Positions 35,671-44,512 of a DNA stretch of 64,000 bases are shown here, one piece after another (the first letter of the stretch is position 1; each line of letters begins with the position of its first letter). The DNA comes from Candidatus Pristimantibacillus lignocellulolyticus. Its GTDB lineage: Bacteria; Bacillota; Bacilli; Paenibacillales; Paenibacillaceae. The stretch spans positions 2,419,001-2,483,000 of the forward strand of contig CP097899.1 in assembly GCA_023639215.1 (NCBI GenBank), written 5' to 3'. A model generated the notes under the pieces. The model worked only from the letters and a program-made list of their open reading frames with translations, searched no databases and was not told the DNA's origin. The translations under genes and the position numbers were made by a program.

Positions 35671-36801
35671 ATGAACAAACATCATCGTTACCTAACGGAG
35701 ATGAATTTGGTTAGAGCATTTGCCATTATTGCTGTATTGCTTATACATTCAACTAGCTCAGCAGTTAATAGCGCGAACGTAAATTCAAGTTTTTATTTCC
35801 TATATGTACTCATCAATAAGATGTCTACATTTGCAGTTCCATTATTTCTATTTCTAAGTGGATTCGTTCTCATGTATTCCTACCAGCATCGGGAAGTGAC
35901 TCTATCGTCTATCAATACGTTTTACAAACGAAGAATGACGAACGTTATTATTCCTTATATTATCTTTTCTTGTATCTATTTTACGTTGACACATCTAACA
36001 TCACTGTCATTATACTCGTTTGCAGAGCTTGGTGAGGCGATTTTAATTGGAAAAGCGTACGCTCATTTATACTATATCTTTGTTATGGTGCAATTCTATC
36101 TACTATTTCCAATATTGTGGAAATTAATAGCGACTAGGAAATCAACAGCGATCTGGATTTGGCTAATTGGTTTTATTATTCAATGGGCATATTTCTATAT
36201 TAATCGTGAGTATATATCGCAACTCGAAGGTCTTCCACAATTATTTAAGAGGACAGCAAGCTTATTTGTGTCCTATACAGCGTACTTTGGTTGTGGAGTG
36301 TGGATTGCAACGAGATACAGTCATATGTTACAGTTTCTTGAAAAACATACTGTACAATATCGAGTTTATCGCATCGTAATATTAGTCGCTTGGATTTGTT
36401 CTGGGGTCTATTATGCTAATCTATTCTACCGTGGATGGGTATATAAAGATTGGGAGTCTTCACCACATTTTGCTTGGACATGGTTTATATTTATTATGAT
36501 CTCTATAGCACTTAGTATTATAAGTTCTAGATACTATGAACTGAAATGCCCTACCTGGTTACAGCGAATAATAACTTCTTTAAGCGACCACTCATTTGGA
36601 ATTTATCTCATTCATCCACTTTTACTATACATGTATCGAAGATTACCGATGAGTGGGGATCCGATACTATTCAATCTTTATTTTGTAGGTCAATTTTTGT
36701 TTGGGTTGATCGTTGCTTGGATACTAACGATCCTCATATCAAAGTATGTTCCTTATGCAACCTATATTGTAGGTAATGGGAAGAAGCGTTCAGCGAAATA
36801 A
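35671..36801 (+). CDS. Acyltransferase-3 family membrane protein, second copy
   Basis: 376 residues from ATG (MNKHHRYL) after GAGGGAG; an upstream in-frame ATG adds 18 residues without a site. The motif RAFAIIAVLLIHSTSSAV and C-terminal DHSFGIYLIHPLLLYMYRRLP align with the family and with the protein at 31971-33185. About ten transmembrane segments. The likely role is transfer of an acyl group to a surface polymer. It diverges from the catalase gene and is followed by a bidirectional terminator. Confidence 0.88.
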   Translation: MNKHHRYLTEMNLVRAFAIIAVLLIHSTSSAVNSANVNSSFYFLYVLINKMSTFAVPLFLFLSGFVLMYSYQHREVTLSSINTFYKRRMTNVIIPYIIFSCIYFTLTHLTSLSLYSFAELGEAILIGKAYAHLYYIFVMVQFYLLFPILWKLIATRKSTAIWIWLIGFIIQWAYFYINREYISQLEGLPQLFKRTASLFVSYTAYFGCGVWIATRYSHMLQFLEKHTVQYRVYRIVILVAWICSGVYYANLFYRGWVYKDWESSPHFAWTWFIFIMISIALSIISSRYYELKCPTWLQRIITSLSDHSFGIYLIHPLLLYMYRRLPMSGDPILFNLYFVGQFLFGLIVAWILTILISKYVPYATYIVGNGKKRSAK

Positions 36802-36855
36802 TATGATCAACTTCTATTGGTTATTATTTATAATTTGAAATGATTATCTAATCGA

Positions 36856-36902
36856 AAAGCTCGAAGACCATGCCTATTGGACGCGGTCTTCGAGCTTTAT
36901 TT
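36856..36902. terminator. Bidirectional terminator
   Basis: AAAGCTCGAAGACC and GGTCTTCGAGCTTT arms with T-rich flank, between the convergent acyltransferase and GNAT genes. Confidence 0.85.
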
Positions 36903-36961
36903 GTATGAAATAGAATATAGCAATCGCCAAATCTCTTTTTCCATTGCATTTCCTTATGAAT

Positions 36962-37459
36962 CTATGGAGCTTGATAGACCATACAGTACACATTTCTAAT
37001 CGGCTGATCGTTCCTAGAGGGTAGTTCATACTGATCTGTAATGAAAAAGCCAGATCGTACGTAGCTAGTAATGGCACGTTCGTTCCATGTTTCAACTTCT
37101 AGATCTATTTCAAAGTTAGAATATCGTTCATTAGCCTCACGAATTACTAATTGCATAACTTGTTGACCAATTCCGAGTCCGCAATATGCTGGGGCAAGAA
37201 AGAGTGCTATTCTAACGGTTGTTTGCATTGCGAAAAATTGAGCAAATCCAATTAAAGTATCATTTGCATCTATTACGCTACGATACTGTTTCGAACGAAT
37301 TTCAGTATCTCCAAACTCAATTTCTTGTTTCTTCATAATGTCCCATGCAGGCCAATGGTATATATGATAGGGGGAAGGATAACGCCACTCGGTGATACAT
37401 GATGCATCATCTTCCGACATTGGGATGAGAGAATAAGGTAAGGCTATAGTCATCATCAT
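36962..37459 (-). CDS. GNAT-family N-acetyltransferase
   Basis: 165 residues. The acetyl-CoA pyrophosphate-binding motif is seen as LFLAPAYCGLGIGQQVMQLV (Q/RxxGxG/A form), followed by VETWNERAITSYVRSGF, typical of motif B. The acceptor cannot be predicted. Three ATG codons in a row make the exact start uncertain; the ribosome binding site CTGGAGC is modest. Confidence 0.82.
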   Translation of the reverse strand: MMMTIALPYSLIPMSEDDASCITEWRYPSPYHIYHWPAWDIMKKQEIEFGDTEIRSKQYRSVIDANDTLIGFAQFFAMQTTVRIALFLAPAYCGLGIGQQVMQLVIREANERYSNFEIDLEVETWNERAITSYVRSGFFITDQYELPSRNDQPIRNVYCMVYQAP

Positions 37460-37643
37460 TTACGAGCTCCAGTCGTATAAAAGTAACTTCTTAGTAAAAA
37501 TTCTCATTATTTACTAATGTGTAGCAACGGTCTATAGTTATAAGAAAGTAATTTTAACATGAATCAACGATTATTATATGAATAAGTTGGATGAAATATA
37601 GAGCAAGGACAACTAATGATGATAGAGGAGATTAATAACCTAC

Positions 37644-39515
37644 ATGATTCATAGATTACAAAAACTTCCCTTATTTCAGCAAATGAGTGCTAATGAACTA
37701 CAGCAACTATTACCTTACCTATCCAGCGTTAGTTTTCAACAAGATGTACCTATTATACAACAAGGGCATGTTGGAGCAAGCTTGTACATACTTGAAGAAG
37801 GAACGGTAGACATTTGTTTAGAACATCCAAATAAAATACATATTGCCACACTCTCGATTGGAGCGTTTTTCGGTGAAATGTCTTGTATGACAGGAGATCC
37901 GATTAGTGCGACCGTAATGGCTAAGTCAGTAGTAAAAGCATTCTCACTAAGTAGAGACGGTATGCTTAATCTTATGGATCGTAGCGAAAGTTTTCGACAA
38001 CATATGATCGAGGCAATGGTAAAACGTATTCAGCAATCTAATGTAAGAGTAAGTGAAGAATATTCAAAAAGTTTATATTTGATGAAGCGCAATGAATTAG
38101 ATGATCGAGACCGATATGGAGAGTTAATAGGCGATAGTGATCATATTGTGTATTTACGTTCGCAAGTAGAGCGTTATCGCAATGAAGCGGGTAATATACT
38201 CATCGTAGGTGAGGCGGGAGTAGGTAAGAGACATGTAGCTCGGCGAATCCATTATACATCCAATCGCCAATATGAACCCGTTATCTCTATTGAAGCGGAG
38301 CAATTCAATTGGAGTGAATGGGAAGCGCTCGTATCGGCGAGTCAAAGAGGTACATTAATAATTGAAAATATAGAGAAATTAAGTGCGGCAACCATTCATG
38401 AATTAGTGGAACGTAATCAACAAATGCATCTAATAATGACTTGTAACGATGAACGAACAATAGCTGGATGTCATATTATTGCGATAGAACCATTACGTGA
38501 ACGTGCCGAAGATATACCGCTCTTAGCAAAACACTATTTGCAGAAAACAAAAGATGAAGGAATAAATGAGTATTCATTAGACACTATTTCTGAAGAAGCG
38601 CTTAGAATGCTTGCGCTGTTCCCTTACTTAACTCAAAACATTACAGAGCTGATTACGATTGTTGAAGCAGCCTATATTGTGAGTGAAGGTCGAACCATTC
38701 AAAGCTCTCATCTGAAGTTTAATCGTTTTAGAAAGCCCGGCACTAGACCTACAGTAGGATTAGCACTTGGTAGTGGATCACTACGTGGAATGTCTCATAT
38801 CGGTGTCATTCGCTCATTGCAACAAGCTGAAATTCCAATTGATATTATTGCAGGAACAAGCGCGGGTTCATTAGTTGGTGGAGCTTTTGCAGCTGGTATG
38901 TCCGTCGATGAGTTAGAAAAAGCTGTGACTAAGTTGAAATGGAACAATATCGTTAGTCTCACCTTTCCCAAAAAATCAATTGTCCATAATGAACCGTTGA
39001 TTGGTTTTATTGAAAGTTACTTAGGTGATGTTCAAATTGAGCATTTAAAAATGCCATTTGCCGCAGTTGCGTCTGATTCTAATACTGGTGAGGCGCATAT
39101 TATGCGTAAAGGTTCACTTGCTAAAGCGATCGCTGCAAGTACAGCGATTCCAGCAGTGATGCGTCCTGTGCAATATCAAGGTAAAACACTTGTAGATGGC
39201 GCAGTCGTTCATCCAGTCCCTGCTGCGTTAGCCAGAAGTATGGGAGCGGATATAGTCGTAGCCGTTAATGTATGTTCACAAGATTTCACGAAAGGTGCAC
39301 CAACGAATTTTGTGAAATCATTGCTCAATACAATAGATATTATGAGTGCAAAGCTAGTAAAGGAAGAATTACAGATGGCCGATGTTGTCATCCGTCCAGA
39401 GTTAGATAATATTCAAAATGGATTCAAAGATTTTAAGCAATACATTCATGCTGGAGAACAGGTAACGAGAGAGCATGCTAGTCTTATCCAACAGCAAATG
39501 TTGCTTCTTAAATAA
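37644..39515 (+). CDS. Three-domain protein: cNMP-type sensor, degenerate AAA+ module and patatin-like lipase
   Basis: 623 residues. Residues 1-125 are a cyclic-nucleotide-binding beta-roll (FFGEMSCMTGDPISATVMA). The Arg that contacts cyclic phosphate in CRP-like domains is Ile here, so the ligand may differ. Residues about 158-355 resemble the NtrC-type AAA+ core with Walker A GEAGVGKR (189-196), but the Walker B region reads GTLIIENIEK (Glu241-Asn242 in place of Asp-Glu) and the GAFTGA sigma-54 loop is missing. There is no DNA-binding domain. Residues about 368-620 are a patatin domain: oxyanion GSGSLRG (376-382), nucleophile Ser406 in GTSAGS, and Asp518 in DGA, so the Ser-Asp dyad is intact. 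It is probably a regulated phospholipase or lysophospholipase. The GAGGAG site is 14 nt from the ATG, rather far. Confidence 0.88.
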   Translation: MIHRLQKLPLFQQMSANELQQLLPYLSSVSFQQDVPIIQQGHVGASLYILEEGTVDICLEHPNKIHIATLSIGAFFGEMSCMTGDPISATVMAKSVVKAFSLSRDGMLNLMDRSESFRQHMIEAMVKRIQQSNVRVSEEYSKSLYLMKRNELDDRDRYGELIGDSDHIVYLRSQVERYRNEAGNILIVGEAGVGKRHVARRIHYTSNRQYEPVISIEAEQFNWSEWEALVSASQRGTLIIENIEKLSAATIHELVERNQQMHLIMTCNDERTIAGCHIIAIEPLRERAEDIPLLAKHYLQKTKDEGINEYSLDTISEEALRMLALFPYLTQNITELITIVEAAYIVSEGRTIQSSHLKFNRFRKPGTRPTVGLALGSGSLRGMSHIGVIRSLQQAEIPIDIIAGTSAGSLVGGAFAAGMSVDELEKAVTKLKWNNIVSLTFPKKSIVHNEPLIGFIESYLGDVQIEHLKMPFAAVASDSNTGEAHIMRKGSLAKAIAASTAIPAVMRPVQYQGKTLVDGAVVHPVPAALARSMGADIVVAVNVCSQDFTKGAPTNFVKSLLNTIDIMSAKLVKEELQMADVVIRPELDNIQNGFKDFKQYIHAGEQVTREHASLIQQQMLLLK

Positions 39516-39591
39516 AGGTACTGTTATGAAGATCGAACTTGGGTATGTGATTGATTAATATAATTACTATTGCATTGGGGAGTGTAGGGGT

Positions 39592-40212
39592 TTGAATAAT
39601 TCTTGGAATAAAGTTATATATAAAATTGGTTCTCCAATTTATGATAAGTTTTTTAATTCGGGTATCTTTTTAAATGCTCGGAAACAAATACTCCAATCAA
39701 TACCATTTAGTGGAGAACAAAAAATATTATTTGTCGGTGTAGGTACGGGTGCTGATTTAGAGTTAATCAATTACTCTGACTTAGATATAACTGCAATTGA
39801 TTATTCACCTGATATGCTTGGAAAGGCAAAAAAAAAGTTCAAGGATTCTACGATTAAATTTTTAGAAATGGATGCTCAAAATATGATTTTTGAAGACGAA
39901 GTATTCGACTATGTAGTAGCAAGTCTAATACTTTCAGTTGTACCAGATGCTAATAAATGTTTTCAAGAAATTACGAGAGTTTTAAAGCACGAAGGAAAAA
40001 TAATTATTTTTGATAAATTTGCTCCTAAAAATAAAAAGCTTTCGTTACTAAAAGTGCTTTTAAGACCAATTATTAGCGTATTAGGAACTGATATTGGTCG
40101 AAGTTTTGAAGAAATAATTCCAAAAAATAATAAAAGTTTAAAAGTAGAAGAGGATTCACCAGTTATGATGAATGGAATGTATAGGAAAATAATAGTTGCT
40201 AAAATTCATTGA
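39592..40212 (+). CDS. Class I SAM-dependent methyltransferase
   Basis: 206 residues, TTG start after a GGGGAGTGTAGGGG stretch. SAM-binding motif I is KILFVGVGTGADLELI, motif II/post-I is ITAIDYSPDM, and motif IV is EDEVFDYVVASLILSVVPD. It resembles UbiE/phospholipid N-methyltransferase-like enzymes; the substrate is unknown. It follows the patatin gene by 76 bp on the same strand and could be cotranscribed, which would fit a lipid-related role, but no direct evidence shows this. It is more AT-rich than its neighbours. Confidence 0.82.
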   Translation: MNNSWNKVIYKIGSPIYDKFFNSGIFLNARKQILQSIPFSGEQKILFVGVGTGADLELINYSDLDITAIDYSPDMLGKAKKKFKDSTIKFLEMDAQNMIFEDEVFDYVVASLILSVVPDANKCFQEITRVLKHEGKIIIFDKFAPKNKKLSLLKVLLRPIISVLGTDIGRSFEEIIPKNNKSLKVEEDSPVMMNGMYRKIIVAKIH

Positions 40213-40318
40213 TTATTGTTATTCAGCTAACGGGACACGTTAGCCCAAGAAATCACCCCCAAGTAAGGCGGTTTTCTTCAGGTTGATAATCAAAATTTAG
40301 ATTTAATATAGCCTAAAT

Positions 40319-40363
40319 AAAATGGAGTTCACATGATGAAAAACATCATGTGAACTCCATTTT
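40319..40363. terminator. Bidirectional terminator
   Basis: A perfect stem of 20 bp (core GGAGTTCACATGATG with CATCATGTGAACTCC) with A- and T-rich ends, between the convergent methyltransferase and ABC ATPase genes. Confidence 0.9.
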
Positions 40364-40400
40364 GCTGTGCTATGAATATGAGCTTTATCAAAGTTTACTT

Positions 40401-41123
40401 TTACAATACTTGTTCAAGGAAACGAATAGCACGTTCACTTTTAGGCTTTGAGAAAAACTGTTCAGGAGTAGCTTTTTCAACTAGCAATCCTTGATCCAAG
40501 AAGTAGATCGTATCCGCAGCTTCACGTGCGAATTTCATCTCATGCGTTACGATTAGCATCGTCATCCCACTGTCTGCTAAGTCTTTAATAACATTAAGTA
40601 CTTCTTTGACCATTTCTGGATCAAGTGCAGATGTAGGTTCATCGAACAACATAATTTCAGGTTCCATAGCTAGAGAGCGAGCAATAGCTACACGTTGTTT
40701 CTGACCACCCGAAAGTTTTGAAGGATAACTGTTTGCTTTGTCGGACAAGCCTACTTTAGCGAGCAGTGCCATACCTTTTTCTTGAGCTTCTGTAAGTGAC
40801 ATACCTTTCACTTGAGTTGGAGCAAAAGTAATATTTTGAAGTACGGTCATATGTGGGAACAGGTGAAAATGTTGAAATACCATCCCAATATTTTGTCTTA
40901 TGGCAGCTACATTAGCTTTCGGAGCAGTTAGTTCATCTCCGTTAATCGAAATAAATCCACTAGTAGGAACTTCTAATAGGTTAAGACAACGTAGAAAGGT
41001 CGATTTGCCTGATCCTGATGGTCCAATTAAAGCAACAACTTCGCCTTTTCTAATCGAGGTCGTAATTCCTTTAAGTACTTGATTTTTACCAAATGATTTA
41101 GTTAATTGATCTACATTAATCAC
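40401..41123 (-). CDS. Polar amino-acid ABC transporter ATPase (GlnQ type)
   Basis: 240 residues. Walker A GPSGSGKST, Q-loop MVFQHFHLFPHMTVL (typical of amino-acid ATPases), signature LSGGQKQR, Walker B IMLFDEPTSALD and H-loop IVTHEM. The GTG start (MINVDQLTKSFG) follows AAAGGAG and overlaps the end of the permease gene by 8 nt; a TTG reading 7 codons earlier would place the site inside the ORF. It energises the fused permease encoded upstream. Confidence 0.92.
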   Translation of the reverse strand: MINVDQLTKSFGKNQVLKGITTSIRKGEVVALIGPSGSGKSTFLRCLNLLEVPTSGFISINGDELTAPKANVAAIRQNIGMVFQHFHLFPHMTVLQNITFAPTQVKGMSLTEAQEKGMALLAKVGLSDKANSYPSKLSGGQKQRVAIARSLAMEPEIMLFDEPTSALDPEMVKEVLNVIKDLADSGMTMLIVTHEMKFAREAADTIYFLDQGLLVEKATPEQFFSKPKSERAIRFLEQVL

Positions 41124-42585
41124 TACGACGTAATCTCCTTTCAAGCATGCGAGCTAGTGAAGTCAATACAAGAACAAGCACATAGTAGATCGCTGCAATG
41201 AGTAATAATGCCTCAAATGATCGGAAAGTAGAAGCACGAACAACATCGGCACGACGCATCAGATCGGCAACACCAATGACAGACACGAGTGATGATTCTT
41301 TTATTAATGCTACACACTCATTCACAAGCGCTGGCAATATATTACGTAATGCTTGTGGGAAGATAATCGAGATCATCATCTTACGGTATGGAATACCAAG
41401 TGCAATTGCTGCTTCACGTTGCCCTTTATCAACTGCCATAATTCCTGCACGAATTGTTTCTGATAGATAAGCTGCAGAGTTTAATCCGAAGGCAAGACCT
41501 GCTGCTAATAAAGCAGGAATATCATAACCTGTTAACTGTGGTGTAGCATAATAGATTAGCATTAATTGTACTAGCAATGGTGTTCCACGGAATATCGATG
41601 TATAGGCGGTGGCAAACCATTCTAACGGCTTAATACCAGAAATTTTGCAAAGGGATAGTAGACTTCCTAGTATAAATCCAAGGACAGCGGACACTAATGT
41701 GAATAGTAGTGTAACACCGACACCTTTCATAATATAAGGAACATAACCTTCTAATACGCTAAAATCGATCAGTTTCTTATTAACAGCTGACTCAGCATTA
41801 GCATCAGGAAACCATTTTAATAATAGCTCATCAAGCTTACCGTTTTCTTGCATTTGGGCAATAACGGTATTGAATTCAGCGACATAGGGTGATCCTTTCG
41901 GAAATGCTATCGCATATCCGTTATCGTTGCTATCAGATGGAAGGAAATTCATCTCTAGTTGGCCATTTGCATTGGTCATCTCAACGGCTACCGCATCTTC
42001 TACGATGGCGGCATCAATCCGATTAGAATTAAGCTCTTGAATAAGATCAGCGATTTTATTCAGTTTACGAACTTCGGCAGCATCTTCAACGCTATAGGCA
42101 ACCGCCTCTTGTACAGAACCGAGTTGCGCTCCAATAATTTTTCCATTGAGAGATTCAATGCTGTTATAGTTCGAATCTTTTTTAGAGACAATTGTATTCC
42201 GTGCGAAATAGTACGGATCAGAAAAATCTACGCTTTGTTTTCTTTCTTCGGTAGCTGACATACCGGACATAATGAAATCAACTCGACCTGATTGCATCGC
42301 AGCGATTAGTCCACCAAAGTCCATACTAGCAATTTTTAATTCATAGCCAAGTTCGTTCAAAATATATTTGGCTATATCGATATCTAATCCAATGATTTCA
42401 CCATTATTTTTGGCATCGACGCTTTCATAAGGTGGGAAATCAGGTGATGTACCCATTACTAACGTTTTTTTCGGTTGCTCAGTTGCTTCTTCAGCAAAAA
42501 CAGATAGTGCAGGCCCGAAAGAAACAATTAGAAGCACCATTGTTAGGAGCGATACATATAATACGTGTAACTTATGCTTGTTCAT
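41116..42585 (-). CDS. Amino-acid ABC transporter with fused binding protein and permease (GlnP-like)
   Basis: 489 residues. A signal peptide (LHVLYVSLLTMVLLIVSFGPALSVFA) is followed by a type 3 solute-binding domain (about 40-260: TLVMGTSPDFPPYES, GLDIDIAKYI, VDFIMSGMSATEERK, and the closing KWFPDA) and a HisM/GlnP-type permease (about 280-485: VGVTLLFTLVSAVLGFILGSLL, FRGTPLLVQL, EAAIALGIPYRKM with the EAA loop). The fusion puts the receptor directly on the channel, as in lactic acid bacterial GlnP. Substrate is probably Gln, Glu, Arg or a related polar amino acid. The start MNKHKL follows AGAGGAC. Confidence 0.92.
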   Translation of the reverse strand: MNKHKLHVLYVSLLTMVLLIVSFGPALSVFAEEATEQPKKTLVMGTSPDFPPYESVDAKNNGEIIGLDIDIAKYILNELGYELKIASMDFGGLIAAMQSGRVDFIMSGMSATEERKQSVDFSDPYYFARNTIVSKKDSNYNSIESLNGKIIGAQLGSVQEAVAYSVEDAAEVRKLNKIADLIQELNSNRIDAAIVEDAVAVEMTNANGQLEMNFLPSDSNDNGYAIAFPKGSPYVAEFNTVIAQMQENGKLDELLLKWFPDANAESAVNKKLIDFSVLEGYVPYIMKGVGVTLLFTLVSAVLGFILGSLLSLCKISGIKPLEWFATAYTSIFRGTPLLVQLMLIYYATPQLTGYDIPALLAAGLAFGLNSAAYLSETIRAGIMAVDKGQREAAIALGIPYRKMMISIIFPQALRNILPALVNECVALIKESSLVSVIGVADLMRRADVVRASTFRSFEALLLIAAIYYVLVLVLTSLARMLERRLRRSD

Positions 42586-42747
42586 GTTGTCCTCTCTTCT
42601 CAAAAAAATTCAATCATCCAATTATAGAGGGATAATAATGCATTGTAAATGTATAAATATAAGGTAATCCTTTTTGTGAAAGAAATGTCATAAGTAGTAT
42701 GTTTCGCGGCTAATTATTTATGTATGTTACAAGAGGAGATGATAACT

Positions 42748-44226
42748 ATGGAGCAAGATAAAGTGGTGACAAGACTATCGTTACTGATCGTTATCGCTAC
42801 AATAGGTATCTATTTTCTGCATCGTCAATTTATGATTCATTCCACTGCTTATCATGTTCAAACTGATCAACGTATTACGTTATCATTAGTGTTAATTCCT
42901 GCATTGCTCTATAGTATTACTTGGGCGCTATCTAGATGGAATAAGAAAAGCGCATCTATATCATGGCTTAATATGCTGACATTAACCTTTTCAAGTATTG
43001 GAATGGTAGCAGCAGGGAATGGGATGTTGGAGTACCACTTTTCAATTTTTATGGTGCTAGCGATGATTAGTTACTATGAAAACATTAAAGTTATTCTAGT
43101 TATGACTATTATATTCGCCGTTCAACATGTGTTAGGCTTCCTTGTATTTACGGAGTATGTGTTTGGTGTTCCAGTTGGAGAGTATAGTTTAACGATGGTG
43201 TCCTATCATGCAATATTTCTAGTTGCTACTTCAGGAGCATTAACTTGGCAAATCTATCATAAGCACAAATTGCGATTAGAATTGGATGCAACGGTGAGGG
43301 AACAAGTACAATTACAAACGATTATGCAACAAATGATTGTTAGTTCTGAGCAATTATTAGAAGCATCCGAGCAGCTACACACACTCTACAACAATACACA
43401 ACATGATCTTGTTCAAATTGTATCAGAAATACAGCGTATATCTAGTGATGCTGAAGCCAATAGTCAATTTTCTTCAAATGCTTCAACAGCGGTATACAAT
43501 ATTTCTACTGGACTTACGGATATTTCTAATAGCAATATTGACGTCGTTCAGCTTGCTAATCATATGACGTATAAAGCCGGTCAAGGGCAACAGATGATGG
43601 ATTCCATTTTAAAGCAAATGGATCAATTAGATCTCGCATCAACCACTTCATCCGCTACAATTAGCAATTTGAATGAAAGATCCAATGAAGTGCAGCAGAT
43701 TGCAACGTCGATAAAAGCAATTGCGAGGCAAACTCGATTACTTGCAATTAATGCGGCAATTGAAGCTGCACGAGCAGGTGAGTATGGAAAAGGGTTTGCA
43801 GTAGTAGCGAATGAGGTAGGGAAACTTGCAGATCAAAGTAGTGATGCTGCAAGTCATATTAGTAAACTTGTTAGCGAAATAGAGTTTGAGACGAATCGAT
43901 CCGTAGAAGCGATGAAATCCGTTATGGATGAAGTAGAGCAAGCGGTAGAACGTATCGATAAAATGGGCCAGTTACTGCAGGAGATGATCACGTTAATCGA
44001 TCAATCGGTGACAAAGTTCCATCTCGTTTCAAAATCAACAGAAAGGGTAGCAGCAAGCACCGTAGAAGCCTCTGCATCACTTATTAAAATGAGTAATTTC
44101 GCATATGAAATTAAAGAGAAGACGAAATCAGTAGCTGCCGCAACGAATCGTCAATACGATTCAAATGGTCGCTTAGCACCATTAATAAGAAAACTAACTG
44201 AAATAAGTTATAATTTAAAAAAGTAG
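42748..44226 (+). CDS. Methyl-accepting chemotaxis protein with multi-pass membrane sensor
   Basis: 492 residues from the ATG after AGAGGAG (MEQDKVV). The N-terminal ~170 residues form about six transmembrane segments with almost no extracellular domain. There is no clear HAMP domain. The cytoplasmic part has the conserved signalling hairpin near residue 330 (RLLAINAAIEAARAGEYG, then GKGFAVVANEVGKLADQS). It probably senses membrane state or a membrane-soluble ligand and signals to CheA/CheW. No other chemotaxis genes are in the window. Confidence 0.9.
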   Translation: MEQDKVVTRLSLLIVIATIGIYFLHRQFMIHSTAYHVQTDQRITLSLVLIPALLYSITWALSRWNKKSASISWLNMLTLTFSSIGMVAAGNGMLEYHFSIFMVLAMISYYENIKVILVMTIIFAVQHVLGFLVFTEYVFGVPVGEYSLTMVSYHAIFLVATSGALTWQIYHKHKLRLELDATVREQVQLQTIMQQMIVSSEQLLEASEQLHTLYNNTQHDLVQIVSEIQRISSDAEANSQFSSNASTAVYNISTGLTDISNSNIDVVQLANHMTYKAGQGQQMMDSILKQMDQLDLASTTSSATISNLNERSNEVQQIATSIKAIARQTRLLAINAAIEAARAGEYGKGFAVVANEVGKLADQSSDAASHISKLVSEIEFETNRSVEAMKSVMDEVEQAVERIDKMGQLLQEMITLIDQSVTKFHLVSKSTERVAASTVEASASLIKMSNFAYEIKEKTKSVAAATNRQYDSNGRLAPLIRKLTEISYNLKK

Positions 44227-44235
44227 GAGATATTC

Positions 44236-44283
44236 AAAATCGCTTTTACCTATTTCTATAAATGGGTAAAAGTGATTTTTTTA
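44236..44283 (+). terminator. Intrinsic terminator after the chemoreceptor gene
   Basis: AAAATCGCTTTTACC and GGTAAAAGTGATTTT arms with an inner ATTT/AAAT stem and T7. Confidence 0.85.
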
Positions 44284-44306
44284 GTTTAAAGTGGGGGAAT
44301 GATAAT

Positions 44307-44411
44307 ATGAAAAATCTATATTGTGAAGCGTATTTCCATAATTCAGCTGAACTGTACTATACTAAAGGCTATGTACTTTTGCAAAAGTTGAAGTTGCCAT
44401 ATGTCCATTGA
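44307..44411 (+). CDS. Possible 34-residue small ORF
   Basis: ATG follows GTGGGGGAATGATAAT, a fair ribosome binding site, and the ORF encodes a 34-residue hydrophilic peptide (MKNLYCEAYFHNSAELYY and on) before TGA. It lies between a terminator and an ABC exporter pair. There is no recognisable motif. It could be a leader peptide for the exporter genes or a chance ORF. Confidence 0.25.
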   Translation: MKNLYCEAYFHNSAELYYTKGYVLLQKLKLPYVH

Positions 44412-44512
44412 TATAATTTGGTTATTAGGGTGTTCTGCTCTGTATAGAAAGTGATTGAAGGAAAGCTAATGGATAAATGCATTTCAGGAGAGAAGAAAGA
44501 AGGAGTGTTTAC

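Noticed and set aside
37800..38750. Sigma-54 activator function of the AAA+ part of the patatin protein
   Set aside because: The GAFTGA loop, Walker B Asp-Glu and a DNA-binding domain are missing, so it is unlikely to activate sigma-54 polymerase.
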